The notes under the pieces: model-generated | Databases searched by the model: none | Told to the model about the DNA's origin: nothing | What the model saw: the letters and a program-made list of their open reading frames with translations, nothing else | Assembly (NCBI GenBank): GCA_016946835.1 | Contig: JACVTC010000007.1 | Coordinates: forward strand, 1,605,001 to 1,669,000 | DNA: 64,000 bases | Origin: Neocallimastix lanati (nom. inval.) | Lineage: Eukaryota > Neocallimastigomycota > Neocallimastigomycetes > Neocallimastigales > Neocallimastigaceae | Reading direction: 5' to 3' | In this document: positions 35,301 to 48,366 of the stretch, in pieces | How positions within the stretch are numbered: position 1 is the first letter of the stretch | Layout of the letters: each line of letters starts with the position of its first letter | Position numbers and translations under genes: made by a program

Positions 35301-38300
35301 TTCTTTCTCTATTTCATTTTCATTTCCTGCACCGGTTTCTTTTACCTTATTTTCTTCATCATCCAATTTTATAATACTTATTGACTTTCCATCATCAGTA
35401 ATACTAGGTAAATTATTTGGATTAAATTCAAATTCTCTTTGATTATCCTTATTTGGTTCAGAATTACTTCGGCGTCTAAATATAAAACTCAAATTACTAG
35501 CTCTTCTTCCTCGAGTTTTCTTCATATTTGATAAATCTGACAATTCTCTTTTATCTTTGAGGGAAGTTGACTCTTCTTCATTTTTATCTACTACACTCAT
35601 GGTACTCTTACGTCTAAATATCATATAACTACTGGATTTAGATCCGTTTTCCTTTTTTTCTTTCTTTTCTTGCTTCTTTAATTCTTTTTCCATCTTTTCT
35701 TTTTCCTTCTTTTCTTTTTTTTCTTTTTCTTTTTCCTCTTTTATCTCTTTCTTTTCTTTTATTTTTTCTTCTTTTTCTTCTTTTTCTTTCATCTCTCTTA
35801 GCCTCTTCAATCTCTTTTCTTTTTCTTTTAATTCCTTCGAAGTTAATTGCTTTAATTCCTCTTCTTCTTCTAGTTCCTTTCGTAATTCTTCTTCTATACT
35901 CCTTCGCCTTAACAGTTCCCTTTCCTTATGCAATTTGGCATCAATTTCTTTTCTTTTTTGAAAATCTCTTTCAAATTTCCTATGTAATTTTTCTTCATGA
36001 AGTTTCTTTAATTCCATCATTCTTTCTTTTTTCTTCTCTTCTTCACTCTTCTCATCTACTTTTTGTAATTCATCTCCTACATCATTTGATTTATTTAATA
36101 TTTCTTCCCCATGTTTTTCTTCTTCCTTTGATTTATTTAATATTTCTACCTCTTGTTTTCCTTCTTCTTTTGATGTATTTAATATTTCTTCCTCTTGTTT
36201 TTCTTCTTCTTGTTTTTCTTCTTCTTTTGATTTATTTAATATATCTTCCTCTTGTTTTCCTTCTTCTTTTGATGTATTTAATATTTCTTCCTCTTGTTTT
36301 TCTTCTTCTTTTGATTTATTTAATATATCTTCATTTTGTTTTTCTTCTTCATTTGATGTATTTAGCATGTCTTCCTCTTGTTTTTCTTCTTCTTGTTTTT
36401 CTTCTTCTTTTGATTTATTTAATATATCTTCCTCTTGTTTTCCTTCTTCTTTTGATGTATTTAATATTTCTTCCTCTTGTTTTTCTTCTTCTTGTTTTTC
36501 TTCTTCTTTTGATTTATTTAATATGTCTTCATTTTGTTTTTCTTCTTCATTTGATGTATTTAATATTTCTTCCTCTTGTTTTTCTTCTTCTTGTTTTCCT
36601 TCTTCTTTTGATGTATTTAATATTTCTTCCTCTTGTTTTTCTTCTTCTTTTGATTTATTTAATATATCTTCCTTTTGTTTTTCTTCTTCTTTTGATGTAT
36701 TTAACTTGTCTTTCTCTTGTTTTTCTTCTTCTTTTGATTTATTTAATATCTTTTCCTCTTGTTTTTCTTCCTTTTTTTCTGTATTTTCTAATGTTTTATT
36801 TTGAGGTTTAATAGATTCATTTTCTATTGATTTTTTTTTCTGATCTTTTTCATTTAATTGTTCCTCTTCTCTTTCTTTTCCTTTTTCTCTATTATTTATT
36901 GGAAAATCTACATTACGTAATGATGGACCTAGTTTTATATTATTAAAATTATTATTATCATTATTATTAATATAATAATCGTTTTCACCGTTGTTATTTT
37001 CATATGCTTTCCTTTCATATTCCTTTCTCTTTTTTTCTGTTAAAACTTCATATATTGATTTATTATGCTTTTTCTTTTTAGGCATTACCGGCATTTGGTT
37101 TATTTGATATAAAGAGTCATCTCCTTCAAATATATCTTTTATAAAATCATAAGCAGAATCGAAATTTTCTATTCTTGATTCTGATGATTCTAATACATAT
37201 ATATATTATAAATAATATAATATGTAATTTATTTATATAATATTTAGAAAAAAATAATAAAAAAAAAAAAAACAATAAAATAATAAAAAATAAAATAATA
37301 ATATAAAAATAAAAATAAAGAATAAAATAAAAAAGAATAATAAAAAATAAATATATATATGAAGTAATAAATTCAATATATGAATTACTTATATATATTA
37401 TTATCATTTAATAATTAATATAGTATATATATGTATGTATATATATATACTATGTATGTATGTATATATATATATATATATATATATACTGTATAAATCA
37501 TATCAATTTATTTATACCTGAACTATAGTCATTTTCAATATTATCCATTGATTCATTCGTATTTTCATTTAATTCTTCTATGGTTATCTCTCGTATTCTA
37601 GTGCTCTGTCTATGTTCTTTAACTAATTATTGTTATTATCAAAACAAATTATTATTTTATTATATTATTAATTAGCAATAATAAATATGTATATATATTT
37701 ACAAATAATTGCAAATAATAATAATAAGAAGAAGAAGAAGAAGAAAAATAATAATAATAATTTCATTTATTATTAGTATCCTTATATTAATTTATTATAT
37801 TTTAATTTGTACCTGGTTTCTCAGCTTTATTAGACAATACATTTTCTGAGTTATCATTATTTTTTTTAATATCTTCATTCAGTTTACTGTCAACTTTAGC
37901 TTCTTCTTTTGGTTTATTATCATCTCTAATATCTTCTTTTGATTTATTATCATCTCTAATATCTTCTTTTGGTTTATTATCATCATTAATATCTTCTTCT
38001 GATTTACTATCAACTTTAATATCTTCTTTTGATTTATTATCATCTTTAATATCTTCGTTTGGTTTATTATCAATTTTAGCTTCTTCTTTTGATTTGCTAT
38101 CATCTTTAATATCTTCGTTTGGTTTATTATTATCTTTAATATCTTTCTTTAGTTTATTATCAACTTTAACCTCTTCTTGCTTTTCCTCTTCAATATTTCT
38201 TTCCTCTGTCTTAATATCATCATTATTATTTTTATTCCTATAGTCATTTTCATTATTATTATTATTATTATTATTATTGTTATCATCATTTTCATTTTTA

Positions 38301-40264
38301 TTATCTATTTTAGTATTTTCTATGTTTAATGAATTTAATTTTGATAATAGTGTTCCTTGTAATATACTTAATTTTCTTGTTACATTCTTTGTACCTTCAA
38401 TTTCACTCTTAGAATCATATTTTTCTCCAGTAATACTTCTTTCAAAAATACTACCTCTTCTGGAATGGGAAGATGAAGGATTACTACAAAGAGACACAGA
38501 TCGTCGAGTTCGTGAAAAATTTTCATCAAATGGAGAATTATTTTGAGGACTTCTAAATGTTGGATAAATCATACTTCTTCTACGGTTAATAAATTCATTT
38601 GCATCACATTCACTAAGTGGTGAATTTATATTTATCATATCTCCCATAACATCTTCCTTTTCAGCATTAATTTCTAATTCACTACCAGTGAATTTATGCT
38701 TATTGTCATCTGTAACACTCCTATTTTCATCTTCATTTTCTCTTTTAACAGTATTATTTTCTGAAACAACAGGATTATCATTATCACTATTATTTTCTGA
38801 AATAACTGAATTATCATTATCAGTATTAGTATTAGTATTACCAATAAATTTATTTTTAATCCAACTGAAAAATGAATTTTCTGCATTATTATTGGGATTA
38901 TTATCATTAGTTGTAGTATTAATAGTAGAAGCAATATTATCTTCCTTATTATTGTCTTTACTTTCATTATTATCTACAGGCATAATTTCATGTTTTTCAT
39001 TATTGTCATTTTCATAATTATCATTAGTATTAGCATTTTTAATATCTTTCTCTTTAATATCAGGTTTTTCATCCACATAATTAACATTATCTACTATATC
39101 TCTTTCTTTTGTCACTAGATTTTCATCTTTTTTATCTGTATTATCTATATTTACTTCTCCTTCGTTTATTTCAATATTTTCATTTTTATTACTTACATTA
39201 TTTATTAAATATACATTTTCCTGGTTATCTGATGGTATACTTAGTGTTATTTTATCTTTATTCTTTTCATTTTCATTATGAAATTCATTATTATATTGTT
39301 GTCTCAGTTTTCCCTGTATATCATCAATATTTATTATTTTTCCTTTATCATTATTATTTTCATTTTCATTTTCACTTTCACTAGAATCATTCACATCATT
39401 ACCCTTATTATCATCATTTAATGGTATACCATATATTTCATTATCCAATATATCCTGTTTCCTTATTTTATCCAATTGTTCTTCATCTAAATTTAAATCA
39501 CCTTCATAATCTTTTCTTCTTGTAACTTTTACTGTCTTTTTCACCACTTTATATTTTTTATTATCATCAGGATATAATTTTTTATTAGCATAAAGTGAGC
39601 ATATGCTACCAAAACTGCCCATTGTACTGGATTTCTTTTCCGCTAACTTTTTTTTTTTAATTAATTCTTTTGCTTCGCTTTCACTTACAATGCTTACATA
39701 ATTATCAATAATTTCTTTGCGTTCTCCTGTTTTTTTATTAATAATAATTCTCTTTATTTTTCTTATAATTTTTTTCTTTTTCTCAGGGACATTAGATTCT
39801 TCTGGTTTATTTGTTTCCTCCTTCTCTATTTCTTCCTTCCTCTCATCATTATGCTTTATTTTATCATCAAAATTGTATGAAGGTTCTTTAATTATAGATT
39901 TTATATTTGGGACTGCTGTAGTATTGGTATCATTTTTATTGGTTATAGGAATAGAATTTAATTCTGCCATTATAGTGGTATTCGATGTCAATTCTGAATA
40001 TTGATCATTTTGTGATAATAGTGGATTCATATATGTCTTATATATATCTGAATTTGAGTATCTTGTACTAGAATTTGTATTCGAAAAATTTGATACCGAT
40101 ATATTATCATTAATTAACTCTATATTACTACTTTCTTTTTCATTTCCTTGGATATATGAATTTAAATTTTTAATATTAATATCCAGTTTATCAGGATTCT
40201 TTTTTAAAATATCATCCTTCAAATATTTATTTATATCTTCATTATTTTTTGGATTATAGGTCAT
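30872..40264 (-). CDS. Giant charged repeat/coiled-coil protein, five exons
   Basis: Three long ORFs join into one gene by phase-compatible GT-AG introns. Exons: 37813-40264, 37518-37622, 31943-37189, 31051-31739, 30872-30904; 8,526 nt, 2,841 residues. Start MTYNPKNNEDINKYL; end VLYFKNRDAN. Exon 1 (residues 1-817) is Asn/Asp/Lys-rich and includes ARRGSIFERS-like basic Ser motifs and repeats of (K/S)EDI..DDNKPK. Exon 3 has arrays of EEEKQEEDILNKSK, then RERLEKEKLEKEQKEKEEKE, then LKKKQEEEE (about 12 copies), all predicted to form long charged helices or coiled coil, then Asn-Thr and poly-Asn runs. Five spaced motifs of the type SFMFRRRSSSEPNKD punctuate it, each followed by LP.I.E..K..T. No catalytic domain is recognised. 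A scaffold or cytoskeletal role is an inference from composition. Low complexity makes exact repeat numbers prone to assembly error. Confidence 0.82.
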
Positions 40265-40276
40265 TTTATTTGTTTA

Positions 40277-40309
<33 letters not shown>

Positions 40310-40797
40310 GCTTTTTTTTTTATTATTACCTTCTTTTTTTAACCTTTTTTCTATATTTTATTTCTTTTTTACTTTATATTTCCTTTTTTTCAAATATTTT
40401 CTTTCTATTATTGATTTTTTTTTTTACCTTTTTTCTTGTTAGTATTATTTGTATTACTATTATTATTTAATATTATTAAAGATATATTATTTATATATAT
40501 ATTTAATAAAATAAAATAATTTTAGATGAATAAATAATCATATTAAATTGTATATTGTATATAATTTCTTGATATTTTGATATATTTTCTTTATTTTATA
40601 TTATATAATATTATAATCATTATGAATTTCTTTTTATTTTAATAAAAATAGGAATTCATCCACATCCACACATTACATAATTATTATTATTTCTTAAATA
40701 TTAATAAAATATATATATACATATTTACTTTTTAATAATAGATGAAAAAAAAATTTTTTTTTTTCATAATAAATATAATAATAATATAATAATAGAT

Positions 40798-40850
<53 letters not shown>

Positions 40851-42521
40851 CAAAAAAAAATTAATTATTGAAATAATTAATTTTTTTATTATCAAAATGA
40901 GAAAAAAAAAAAAACAATTTTTAAATTTTATTTAATATAAATTTTGAATAACACATTTAAAAAAAAAAACATCTTTCAATAATAAAAAAATAAAAAGAAA
41001 TGAAACGATATCATAAAATCACATTGAATAAATACAATATTTATATAAAAAAAAAAAGTTTATATATAATTAGCTTTATTAAAATTAATTTCTAATTATA
41101 ATTATATAAAAATTTCAGCCTATAATATTTAATATTTAATTATTTAAGGTTTGAATAAAAAATAGGATTTAATTATATTTATAGTTATAAATAAAAATAA
41201 AATTATTTATAACATTTATCATAAGAAATTTCATTGAATTAATAATGAAAAATAGTTATATATATTAATATAACTTTTATATATTAACATAAATAATATG
41301 AAAATAAAAATTAATAATATTTATCTTTATTCTTTATATATTACATCATAAAAATTATTTAAAACAGTACTTCTTTTTTCTTCTTTAAGTAAATCTATTT
41401 TATTTTTGTTCTTTTTTTTTTTTTTTATTAATATTTTAAATAATTTTTTAATAATATTCAATATAAAATTATTTTAGGCAGTACTTTTTTTTCTATCGTT
41501 ATTAAATATATTTTATTTTTATTATTATTATTATATTTACTTTTATAAATAATTTTAATATTTGAATATATAAATATTTTATAATAACATAAAGTGTTAC
41601 ACTTTAAGCAAATCAATAAATTTATCTTTAAGATAAATATTTGAAATATGAAATGCAAAATTCATTATAAATTAATAATATTTTTATCAAAAAAATTTTT
41701 ATTCATTTTTAAATAATTTTTGAAGGTTTTATACAAACACATAATATTTTTATACATGTTTTATTAAAATATTTTTTATAAAGATATAAATATAAATTTA
41801 GAACATAAAAAAGTCTTAATAATAGTTTATATAAATATATATATATATATATTTTTTTATTTTTTATTTTTATTACATGCTACTTCAATATATATTTCTA
41901 TCAAAAATTTTTTTCCGAACAGTTAATCAATTTATTATAATAAAAATTAATTAAATTTATATGAAATTATGTTATTACATTAATAATATTAAATTCAATT
42001 AAAGAAATATGGAAATATGGAAAAATTGAAATAAAGAAATATTTATTTCATCAATTATATATTTATATTATTAATAAATAATAAAAACTTATCATGTTGT
42101 TATTAATCTAATAATAAAAATTATGTGAATATATTTAATTTGATTTATTTTTTTAATTATTACTATTTTTTTTCAGTTATTTTTAATTTTATTTATAATC
42201 ATTAATAATTATTTAATTTTATTACATATTACATTATATTATATTATATTAATATATTAAATTAGAATATTTATTTTAATTTTACATTTATATAATTCTT
42301 TAAATGCTACTTTATTATTTTTTTTTTAAAAAAAAAAAAAGAAAAGAAAAAAAAATAAATAATAAAGTAAAAACTACTTGAATAATTTTATGTTACACAA
42401 AAAAAAAATTTTTTTTTTTTTCTTCTTTTTTTTGAAGTGTTGTAGAATAACTTTTTATGGTTTTTAATAATTTAATAATTATTGTTCTGATTTGTTTTGT
42501 TTTGGTTTATTTCTTATTCAC
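40265..42521. other. Intergenic region upstream of the giant gene
   Basis: Immediately upstream of the ATG lies a 30-nt poly(T) on the plus strand (40279-40308), i.e. poly(A) in the transcript orientation. Further out are (AT)n tracts (40820-40842) and A/T spacer. A 66-codon minus-strand ORF at 41458-41658 is AT-biased and looks fortuitous. No other gene seen. Confidence 0.7.
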
Positions 42522-43190
42522 TTAATCAAGGTCCTCAATCCATTTTTTAGTATAATTTAATACTTTATCAATTGCACCTATATATTATATTAAATCATAA
42601 GTAATTTACTTGATTTATATAAAAGTTACATTATATTTCATAAAAAATAATTTTTTTTTTTTTTTTTTTTTACAAAAGATAAATTTAACATATATGTTTT
42701 ACCTGCTTCTTCAAATAAATGAGATGCATTTTCAATCCATTTCCATTGTTTTTTATAATTACTATTTAATTTGATAAACTCATTATCATTATTAATACTA
42801 GTTTTATTTCTTTTATTATGAATACTTTTCTTGAAATCAATTTCGTAATCTTTGCAATAATCAGTGTCATTCTCTTCTTCCCTGGACTCAATTTTTTTTC
42901 CCAATTGTAAAAATATGTTTTCATTAAGAGGTGTGATGTACTTATCCTTGGATCCAACTATAAAAAGAACTGGAATAATTGAATCTTTTTCGTTTTTCTT
43001 TTTATAGCATGGGAAATTTTTAATAATATATAGAGGGACTAAATCAGGTCTACCACCTCTTGATATAATTCCTAATATTATATCTCTCTTAAAATAAGCT
43101 GAATAAAGAGCTGCTGCTGCACCTGTCGATGAACCAAAAAGAATCATTTTATTACTAGAGATAATATCTAGATATTTTTTAACCTTTGAA

Positions 43191-43242
<52 letters not shown>

Positions 43243-43802
43243 ATAATAAAAAAAAATATATTGATATTAAAAAATATATTAATAAAATATGATAAAAGAA
43301 TAAAAATTTATATTTTTATGTAATTATAAATTTATATATTAAAATTATTGAAATTAAATAAATAATACTATATCAAAGTCATCCAGAATATTAATATAAT
43401 TAGTGTAATTACTATGATTTAAATAATTTATATTTAATAAAAAATTTATTACATTAATCACTCTTGAAGTTAGCAAATCTAAAAGTATATATGAAATATA
43501 TATATTTAAAAAAAAAAAAAAAAAAAAGAAGATAAATATAAATTGATTTAAATATAAAATATTCTTATTTAATAATACTTATGTCAAATCGTTTATTTCC
43601 AATAATGTTATCTTGATGTTCTTCCTTAGTAGTAAATAAATTCATTAAACAACAACATATATTCATATCAACTAAATGATTTGCAATAAACTATATTAAA
43701 TAATTTATCAAAATTATATATTTAATAACTTAGAGGTAACAATTATATATAGTTATTATAGCAATAATTAAAATGTTATAAGAAAAATAATAAAAATAAT
43801 AA

Positions 43803-43834
<32 letters not shown>

Positions 43835-44123
43835 ATGTTTAATATTATACTCTATTTCTTGTTGATAAACGAGAACTTCCTGAGCCATGAATAAATAAAC
43901 AAGTTTTATTTCCATTCTTATAATCTTTTGGTATTAAAACATCTACCTTAAAACAATTGTCCTTATTAGTATTATTATTTAAGAAATTAAAATGATTCGA
44001 ACATAATTTCTCCATTTGAACAGAGTTCAGCTCCTTTGGATTAAAATATTTTAATAGTTTATATAAATCATCATCAACTGGTAAAGATAATTCTAACAAA
44101 ATACAAGATTGATTTAGAACCAT
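42522..44123 (-). CDS. Alpha/beta hydrolase (dienelactone-hydrolase-like), five exons
   Basis: Exons 43851-44123, 43579-43690, 43369-43478, 42703-43183 and 42522-42577 join in phase to 343 residues (MVLNQSCILLEL... to ...KKWIEDLD). Visible motifs: strand then oxyanion region CLFIHGSGSSRLSTRNRFIANHL; a LFTTKEE...RFDINLLTSRV block; nucleophile elbow LFGSSTGAAAAL (Ser in GSSTG); ISRGGRPDL; acid-bearing strand VLFIVGSKDKYITP; and ENASHLFEEAGAIDKV with the catalytic His. This order matches the bacterial DLH-type hydrolases annotated alone or fused to phosphoribosyltransferases (family knowledge). Substrate unknown. An Asn/Asp/Lys-rich insertion (about residues 255-290) is unusual. Intron 3 contains a 49-nt homopolymer (43193-43241). 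A bacterial origin followed by intron gain is possible. Confidence 0.86.
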
Positions 44124-44265
44124 TTATATTAATTATAATATTTTAATATTTCTTTTTTATACGTTATTATTAGCAATTTAAAAAAAAAAAATAAAATAAA
44201 AATAAAAAATAAATAAATAAAACATGAAAATAACGAAAGTCATAAATAATTAATACATAAATAAA

Positions 44266-44314
<49 letters not shown>

Positions 44315-44728
44315 TGAGTCTATTAATAATTATAGGAATAAAAAAAAAGAAAAAAAAAAAAAAGATGATGAGTCTATTAATAAGTATAGCTTATTTTTTC
44401 ATAATTTATTGTTTTTTATATTCTAATTAATAGATTACATATTAAATAAATATATATATATAATAATATTTTAACTCTATTTATTTTATATTTAATAGTA
44501 TTTAATAATACTATTAGTTTATTATAATAATTATATTATTATTTTTTAATTTATAATATTTTTATTATTATTTTTGTAATTATACTATCTTTATAATGTT
44601 TTTAATATTTATAATGTTTAGACAAAATAATAGTAATAATTGATAGAGAAAATATATATATTAATTATAATTACAAATTTTAAATATTTTTTTATTCTTT
44701 TTTTTTATATAAAAAAAATTATCTAGGA
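44124..44728. other. Intergenic spacer with 41-nt homopolymer
   Basis: AT-rich. Poly(A) at 44270-44310 and a shorter one near 44341-44363, separated by an imperfect repeat of GATGAGTCTATTAATAA-type sequence (44311-44335 and 44364-44390). It is the 5' flank of the hydrolase gene and the 3' flank of the IMPACT gene. Confidence 0.7.
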
Positions 44729-45748
44729 TTATTTCTTAGACTTCTTTTTATTATTTTTAATTGGTTGTTGACCCTTCTTTTTATGTTGAACATAACCATG
44801 TTCATCAAGTAATTGTAAAGCAATATCTTTAATATGTTTAAATCTATCTGGACCAAGTTTAATTCCACCATACCATCTAGATACCATAACGAAAACATTT
44901 CTTGCATCTATAACTTCTAATAAACCAGCAAGAGTCATACCAGCACCATGTTCTCCATCATCATCATTACCTTCATTAATAACACCACCTTCTTCCTCAA
45001 TTCTATAAGCAAACATATTATGTGTTGCTTTTGCAATTTTTTTATTTTTCAAAAGTTCTCGAACAACCATACCTACTTGAGTAACATATTGAATTGGTGC
45101 TATATGCGCTATAAATACGGATTTTCTATCAACAATAGGTTCCGCTGATGAAAATATTTCTGGCAATTCAACACCTTCTGGTATAGGTGCATTACTAAAA
45201 GATGAAATATGCATAGCTTTTAAATTTTCATCCAATTCAGAATCAGAGGAATCATTTGGACTTTTCAGTTCCTCATTAGATGATACTTTAACTGTAGTTG
45301 AAGCATTATTTTTCTTTATACTTTCAATTATAATATCTTTCAGTTCTGCTTCAATGTAATCAGTAAGGGCTTGTACCCATTCATAAACAATAACTTCTCC
45401 TTTAAAATCATTCCATATTTCCATAAATTTTTTGGAAATTATTTTTTTATATTTTTCATCAAGTGAAATATCAATACCTTTTTCAGTCCAGGAACATTCA
45501 ATTTCATATATCGGTGGTTCTTCAGAAGGATAAGTTTCTTGGAAAAATATATTTAATTCAAGATAAATTTCTTCTTGGTCTTCAATGTCATTACTGATAA
45601 ATTCATCTGCTGTTAATACTGGAAATTTAAAAGTATAACTCTTATCTCCTTCATAATTTTTATTTGGATAAAATACATCACTTTCATAAATTGAAGATAA
45701 TACTATAATTTCATCTTCTTGTAATTGCTTATTATTTTCGACATCCAT
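44729..45748 (-). CDS. YIH1: IMPACT/Yih1 homologue (RWD + UPF0029), inhibitor of Gcn2 activation
   Basis: 339 residues, no intron. An N-terminal RWD domain (about 5-140) shows LQEDEIIVLSSIYESD and YPSEEPPIYEI. The C-terminal IMPACT domain (about 200-310) shows VDRKSVFIAHIAPI, KATHNMFAYRI, DDDGEHGAGMTLAGLLE and VMVSRWYGGIKLGPDRFKHI. These are family signatures. In yeast and mammals Yih1/IMPACT binds Gcn1 through the RWD domain, competes with Gcn2 and dampens eIF2-alpha phosphorylation; it also binds G-actin (known for the family, not shown here). The C-terminal tail is Lys-rich (KKKGQQPIKNNKKKSKK). The linker is Ser/Asp-rich. Length is slightly above yeast Yih1. Start chosen at the first ATG, which begins the RWD fold. 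Confidence 0.95.
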   Translation of the reverse strand: MDVENNKQLQEDEIIVLSSIYESDVFYPNKNYEGDKSYTFKFPVLTADEFISNDIEDQEEIYLELNIFFQETYPSEEPPIYEIECSWTEKGIDISLDEKYKKIISKKFMEIWNDFKGEVIVYEWVQALTDYIEAELKDIIIESIKKNNASTTVKVSSNEELKSPNDSSDSELDENLKAMHISSFSNAPIPEGVELPEIFSSAEPIVDRKSVFIAHIAPIQYVTQVGMVVRELLKNKKIAKATHNMFAYRIEEEGGVINEGNDDDGEHGAGMTLAGLLEVIDARNVFVMVSRWYGGIKLGPDRFKHIKDIALQLLDEHGYVQHKKKGQQPIKNNKKKSKK

Positions 45749-46668
45749 ATTAATTTGAATTAATATATGTATCCAATTTTTATAAAATATTTTGTAGAAA
45801 AAAAAATATATATAATTTTTTTTTTTTTTATTTTAATATTATAATATTATATATAATATTAAGTATGTTTTTATTAATATATATTATAAATATTATTTTT
45901 AATATATTAAAAAAAAAATTTTTTTTATAATATTTAGATCAAAGATTATAAAATTAGTATTAATACTTTCTAATTTGATTTTAATAATAATATAATATTT
46001 AATTATATATATATTTTATTTTAAATATTTTATTCATTTATATCACTATACTTATTATTTCAACTTCAAATAAAAAATATTACTTTACAATTTATTAAGA
46101 TTAGGAAAATGACTCCACTAATTTTATTAATTATTAAAAATTAAGATATTTAAGTATTAGTTATATATTAGTTATATATTATAAATAAAAAAAGTATTAT
46201 AAATATAAAGATAAAAAAAAAAAAAAAAAAAAAAATTGTGTATATAATTTATAAAATAAAGTAAAAAAAATTAAATTCTTTATAATAAAATTTTATAAAA
46301 AATTAAGTTGATGAAATATAATGAAAATTTTGAAGAAAATTATGGTATTGTAATAAAAATTTAAATCATTAATACTAAAAAAATTTAATAAAAATAAAGC
46401 AATAAATAACCATCTGTAAATAGATAATGCGTTGTCCATTGAACTCTCCTTCAAACTAAGAGAAATATTATCAGAAGATTCAATTTATTCATTGGTTGAA
46501 AAAGATAATAAAAGTAATTTCCTTATTTTACTTCTAAATAAAATAAAAAGGACATTAATGAAATATAATTTCAATCTAACATTACATAATGGAATATTCA
46601 AATATCCACTGGATTAATAATTGATCAATATACTTTAATAACACTACTAAGTTATTTGATTTTTTGTT
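45749..46668. other. AT-rich spacer with a possible orphan exon
   Basis: Mostly A/T. A 63-codon plus-strand stretch at 46420-46617 (NALSIELSFKLREILSEDS...) has near-coding composition and begins after a TAG that could be a splice acceptor, but it has no ATG of its own, no visible partner exon and no recognised family. It may be a gene fragment or chance. Confidence 0.35.
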
Positions 46669-48235
46669 TCTTTTTTTTTTTTTATTATTATTATTATTAT
46701 AAAGAGTTCTAGCTTACGAATATTTAAGTTTAAATATTACTTGCCCAATTTGAACATAATAATATTTGAAATAGTAACGTGAAATAAAAAGTAATAATTA
46801 AAAATAAAGTGTATAAATAAATTCAGAAAAAAGTTCATATAGGTTTTGAATTGACTATCTAAAAAAAATTATGATCTTCTCCTTCAGAGGCAATGGCCCT
46901 GCTATCCTGTCTTACTACATTTTCAGCGTTGACTCTCCTGATTAGTTTGCGCTTATATTTTCGGAATAGTAACCCTTGCCGAGTACTAGCCCGAGGCATA
47001 ATTTCTTTTAAGAGAGCCGCAGATCGAACCAAGAATGGCGTTTTTGAATAATTACCAGAAATGATTTGGTACTTTAACAAAATATCCCATTCCTTTTTAT
47101 AATTTAAATTAATATTTTCTACATCTCTTCCACCAAGAAAGAAGTTATATAATCGGTACCACGTCACATATATATACACACTCATTATTCAGAAAATTAC
47201 TTAAATTAACACGATTTTCATCAACTGAACTATTCACTACATTAGTAGTAACGATATTATTATTTTCACTATTACTAATATTAATATTCCTAGTTATACT
47301 ATCATTAAAACTACTATTATTAACAATATTATTTCTATTGTTATTATTATTAATATTATATACTTTCGTTACTACTATCAGAATCAGAACTTAATTCTAT
47401 ATTATTCATATCTATGATAACAGTGTTTACATTACTATTTGATATTGGACAATATTTAGAAATAAAATAAAATTTTTCATAAAGAATTTCAATATCTTTA
47501 AAATATTTCATTCGAAATTCACCGAAAAGATAACATTTAGAAAACCAATAATCCAATCAAGGATTACTACTTTTTCTATAGCAACAAGGACACCTTTCTG
47601 GACAGTCTTCTTCAATCATTTTGGCAACTTTGGCAACACGATCATCGAATTTATATCCACATCTGGCACGAAGTACCCATCGGAAGCCAATGCTAAATTC
47701 AGGATATTTATAATTTAGCTTAAGATACTCTCTGGTTTTCTCAAAATTATTATTTTTATAAGACTTAGCTTTGATTAATTTTCCTGCCATATCTCTATCC
47801 CAGTAAAAGTTTTCAATTACTTTTTTTGATGGAAATTTATATAATTTTTCGGCGAAAATCGTACCTTCTATATCCCATGCATGACGTCTACAACGCGATA
47901 TATCTCTAAAAAAATCAGAGATAAAACATTTCGAGTTTTTCCATTTTTAAAACACCTTACCTGAGCAATTGCACATTTCCACGAAAGAGGAAGAATGTTA
48001 AGTTTTTTAGAAACACAATAAAGGGATGTAAAGCTATTCCCATTTGAAAATCCTTCAATCCAGTATAATCTTGAATTAACTAGTGTCTGTGTACTTCTCG
48101 TTCTTTCTTTGTTAGATCCAAGTAGAGGTGTATAATATGAAACTTGTCCAATTACTATAGCTGTAATTAACATTCTTTTATAAAGGATAGGAATATGAGG
48201 ATTCTTAAGAAATCATTTTATGGAATGAAGTGCTC
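46669..48235 (-). mobile_element. LINE-F copy 2, 5'-truncated and decayed
   Basis: A T run at 46669-46683 marks the tail end. 46730-46860 matches the 3' UTR of LINE-F copy 1 (660-780), and 46859-47185 encodes the C-terminal domain (YRLYNFFLGGRD, SKTPFLVRSAALLKEIMP, RRVNAENVVRQDSRA). Then follow an Asn-rich linker, WFSKCYLFGEF, a zinc finger CPERCPCC whose usual His is Tyr here (DYWFSKC), and RT thumb motifs SYYTPLLGSNKERTRSTQTLVNSRLYW. Stops and a frameshift near 47868 break it. No FADD or endonuclease remains. Confidence 0.88.
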
Positions 48236-48366
48236 TATTTATATTTTATTATTCATTCTCTGTATGATAGGTTTCAAAAAAATATATAAAAGTTTCGAAA
48301 AAATGCCTAAATACTAATAGTTGAATATCTTTTAGTTTAACTTTTAAAACAAAGCATAAGTATACG

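Noticed and set aside
32453-36811. Long antisense and alternative-frame ORFs rich in Leu/Phe/Ser or Lys in the giant gene
   Set aside because: Shadows of the Glu/Lys codon repeats in exon 3.
41458-41658. 66-aa minus ORF
   Set aside because: Composition matches flanking A/T DNA (Ile, Lys, Asn, Tyr only), no family, no neighbouring exon.
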